DNA from: an uncultured Flavobacteriaceae bacterium | GTDB lineage: Bacteria > Bacteroidota > Bacteroidia > Flavobacteriales > Flavobacteriaceae | NCBI GenBank assembly: GCA_913020685.1 | Contig: CAJWAY010000024.1 | Span: forward strand, 1-15,777 | Direction: 5' to 3' | DNA length: 15,777 nucleotides | Shown here: positions 14,837 to 15,777 of the stretch, one piece after another | Numbering within the stretch: position 1 is the stretch's first letter | Layout of the letters: each line of letters begins with the position of its first letter | Position numbers and translations under genes: made by a program | Notes under the pieces: generated by a model | What the model saw: only the letters and a program-made list of their open reading frames with translations | Told to the model about the DNA's origin: nothing | Database searches by the model: none

Positions 14837-14865
14837 CAAAAGTATCTACTATAATTAAACACAAA
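14837..14865 (-). promoter_or_regulatory. Candidate Bacteroidota promoter (-33/-7) for the TlpA-like gene
   Basis: On the minus strand, TTTG (14865-14862) is followed after 17 bp by TACTTTTG (14844-14837), matching TTG-N17-23-TAnnTTTG. It is the only pair in the window I found with both elements correctly spaced. Transcription would start near 14831 and leave a leader of about 205 nt before ATG 14626, containing both hairpins. In such AT-rich DNA a chance match is possible. Confidence 0.35.
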
Positions 14866-15012
14866 CCTCAATGAGTCAATATTTTAGTTGATTATTTTCG
14901 AAAGATGGATAAATAGATTGACAAACTTAAGTGAAAGCAACTTCAAATTATAAAAGTTCGTAAGAATTTTAATCTCAACTCGGAATTAAAACTGAACAAC
15001 TTTAGTTTAAAT

Positions 15013-15777
15013 CTATTTCCAGTTCTTTAGTTTACTAGTTAGACCTATTCCTGGATTGAAAGTATTTGTTGGGTCAAGACTTTTATAAAAATTTATCAGG
15101 CTGTCTTTAGCCTTATATTCGTGTCCTACATTATGTTCTGATGGGTATTCAGCCCCTCTATTATCGTAAGTTTTAAAAAGTTTTTCTTTAAGCATTTTTG
15201 GATCAACACCTTTTTTTATAATATAATTTTGATGTAGGACATGACAAAATAAATGTCCATAGTAAAGCTTCATTTCAAACATTTCGTCAATTTCTTTTGG
15301 TAATTTTTCAAACCAATTTTTTTCATTTCGAGGAAATGCTATATCTAATGATATTTCTCCTCCAATTTTATCTTCATTTAATGCTGCATATCTTCCAAAT
15401 GCACTTGCAGCAGTAAACCTGTGTAAAATTGCCTTTTTACCTTCTTTTTCAGTACATTCAAAAAATCCACCATTATTATATTTGAAGAATTTTTTAAAGT
15501 ATTTTCTTGCTTCTTCAATTCCATCATCTGACATTTCAATAATCCAATGGTGTTCATATAAACCTCTATATTTTTCAATTCTTTTTGGTAAATGATTTGG
15601 CCAAAAATTACTTAAAAATTGCATCAATTTATCTGAAAATCTGCTAGGTAAAAACGGTATTTTTTTTGAAATTAAGTCAACTTTTCTTTTAAGCTCAAAA
15701 AGTGTTGGGAGAAATTTAGTTCCAAGTTTTTCTATAACAATAAATGTGTCTTTACTATATTTTTTGGCAGCATCATA
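15013..15777 (-). CDS. dld: Quinone-dependent D-lactate dehydrogenase, C-terminal part (5' end outside window)
   Basis: The Dld flavoenzyme oxidises D-lactate to pyruvate and passes electrons to the membrane quinone pool. Reading on the minus strand, the frame is open to the right edge (begins YDAAKKYSKDTF), so only about 254 C-terminal residues of roughly 560-570 are present. The FAD-binding domain lies outside. The visible part matches the E. coli Dld C-terminal half and membrane-binding domain: KDTFIVIEKLGTKFLP, FWPNHLPKRIEKYRGLYEHH, LHRFTAASAFGRY, KLYYGHLFCHVLHQNYIIKK, RGAEYPSEHNVGH, and the end LDPTNTFNPGIG followed by TSKLKNW. An apparent start at 15627 is internal. GC over bases 15001-15777 is about 28% by hand count, lower than the mostly 33-47% in sampled blocks of the other genes, with Lys/Asn/Phe-rich coding. 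This may reflect horizontal acquisition. No neighbouring lactate permease is visible. Confidence 0.93.
   Translation of the reverse strand, partial: YDAAKKYSKDTFIVIEKLGTKFLPTLFELKRKVDLISKKIPFLPSRFSDKLMQFLSNFWPNHLPKRIEKYRGLYEHHWIIEMSDDGIEEARKYFKKFFKYNNGGFFECTEKEGKKAILHRFTAASAFGRYAALNEDKIGGEISLDIAFPRNEKNWFEKLPKEIDEMFEMKLYYGHLFCHVLHQNYIIKKGVDPKMLKEKLFKTYDNRGAEYPSEHNVGHEYKAKDSLINFYKSLDPTNTFNPGIGLTSKLKNWK

Larger units (their letters stand above)
14627..15012. other. 386-bp AT-rich intergenic region between the TlpA-like gene and dld
   Basis: No credible coding sequence is seen on either strand. Both flanking genes are on the minus strand, so this is the 3' region of dld plus the 5' region of the TlpA-like gene. 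It holds a promoter-like pair (14837-14865) and two perfect short hairpins (14650-14670 and 14770-14789). An imperfect inverted repeat (14986-14993 with 15004-15010, one bulge) lies just after the dld stop and might be a weak terminator. Two sampled 60-base blocks (14641-14760) are about 20% and 25% GC. Confidence 0.6.

Noticed and set aside
14986..15010. Inverted repeat after dld as a terminator
   Set aside because: The stem is A/T-rich with a bulge and no clear U-run follows on the minus strand; too weak to list as a terminator.
15378..15578. Second minus-strand frame inside dld
   Set aside because: Overlaps conserved Dld sequence in another frame and has no recognisable content.
1..15777. 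Hidden mobile element, CRISPR array, defence or toxin-antitoxin module, tRNA or rRNA
   Set aside because: No spaced direct repeats, transposase-like or nuclease-like proteins, or tRNA/rRNA signatures were seen; nearly all sequence is explained by conserved housekeeping or envelope genes.

Overview
The window looks like ordinary chromosome from a member of the Bacteroidota, most likely a Cytophagales-type bacterium (phylum fairly sure, order tentative). The support is: moderately AT-rich DNA; gene families typical of the phylum (a fused alpha/beta 2-oxoacid dehydrogenase E1, a TlpA lipoprotein with a DUF4369-like N-terminus, a degenerate M1 peptidase joined to an outer-membrane barrel, and a GlmM of about 460 residues); no recognisable Shine-Dalgarno sequences before the starts I checked; and TAnnTTTG boxes, the -7 element of Bacteroidota promoters, just upstream of several genes.

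Layout from left to right: the 3' part of holA (+, DNA polymerase III delta) runs in from the left edge. It meets tail to tail a minus-strand block. In transcription order this block is acpH (ACP phosphodiesterase), uvrA (excision repair), a LOG/TIGR00730 Rossmann-fold gene, an M1-peptidase-like outer-membrane protein, and the fused E1 dehydrogenase. uvrA, LOG and the M1-like gene are so tightly packed that they probably form one transcript. acpH is divergent from glmM (+, cell-wall precursor synthesis). glmM ends overlapping the stop of a minus-strand lipid A-type acyltransferase, which is divergent from a rhomboid protease (+). The rhomboid gene ends 3 bp from a minus-strand TlpA-like thioredoxin lipoprotein. 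After a 386-bp AT-rich gap comes the 3' part of dld (minus strand, quinone-linked D-lactate dehydrogenase), which leaves at the right edge.

Functionally this is a mix of housekeeping and cell-envelope genes: replication, repair, peptidoglycan and lipid A synthesis, membrane proteolysis, periplasmic redox and respiration. I see no phage, transposon, CRISPR array, toxin-antitoxin, defence or secondary-metabolite cluster, and no RNA gene. I do not think an unknown multi-gene system is present. The points most worth checking are the M1-like protein that has lost all its zinc ligands, a reciprocal D/N exchange in the thiamine-diphosphate motif of the E1 enzyme, back-to-back divergent promoters before the acyltransferase and rhomboid genes, the leader upstream of the TlpA gene, and the low GC content of the dld segment.
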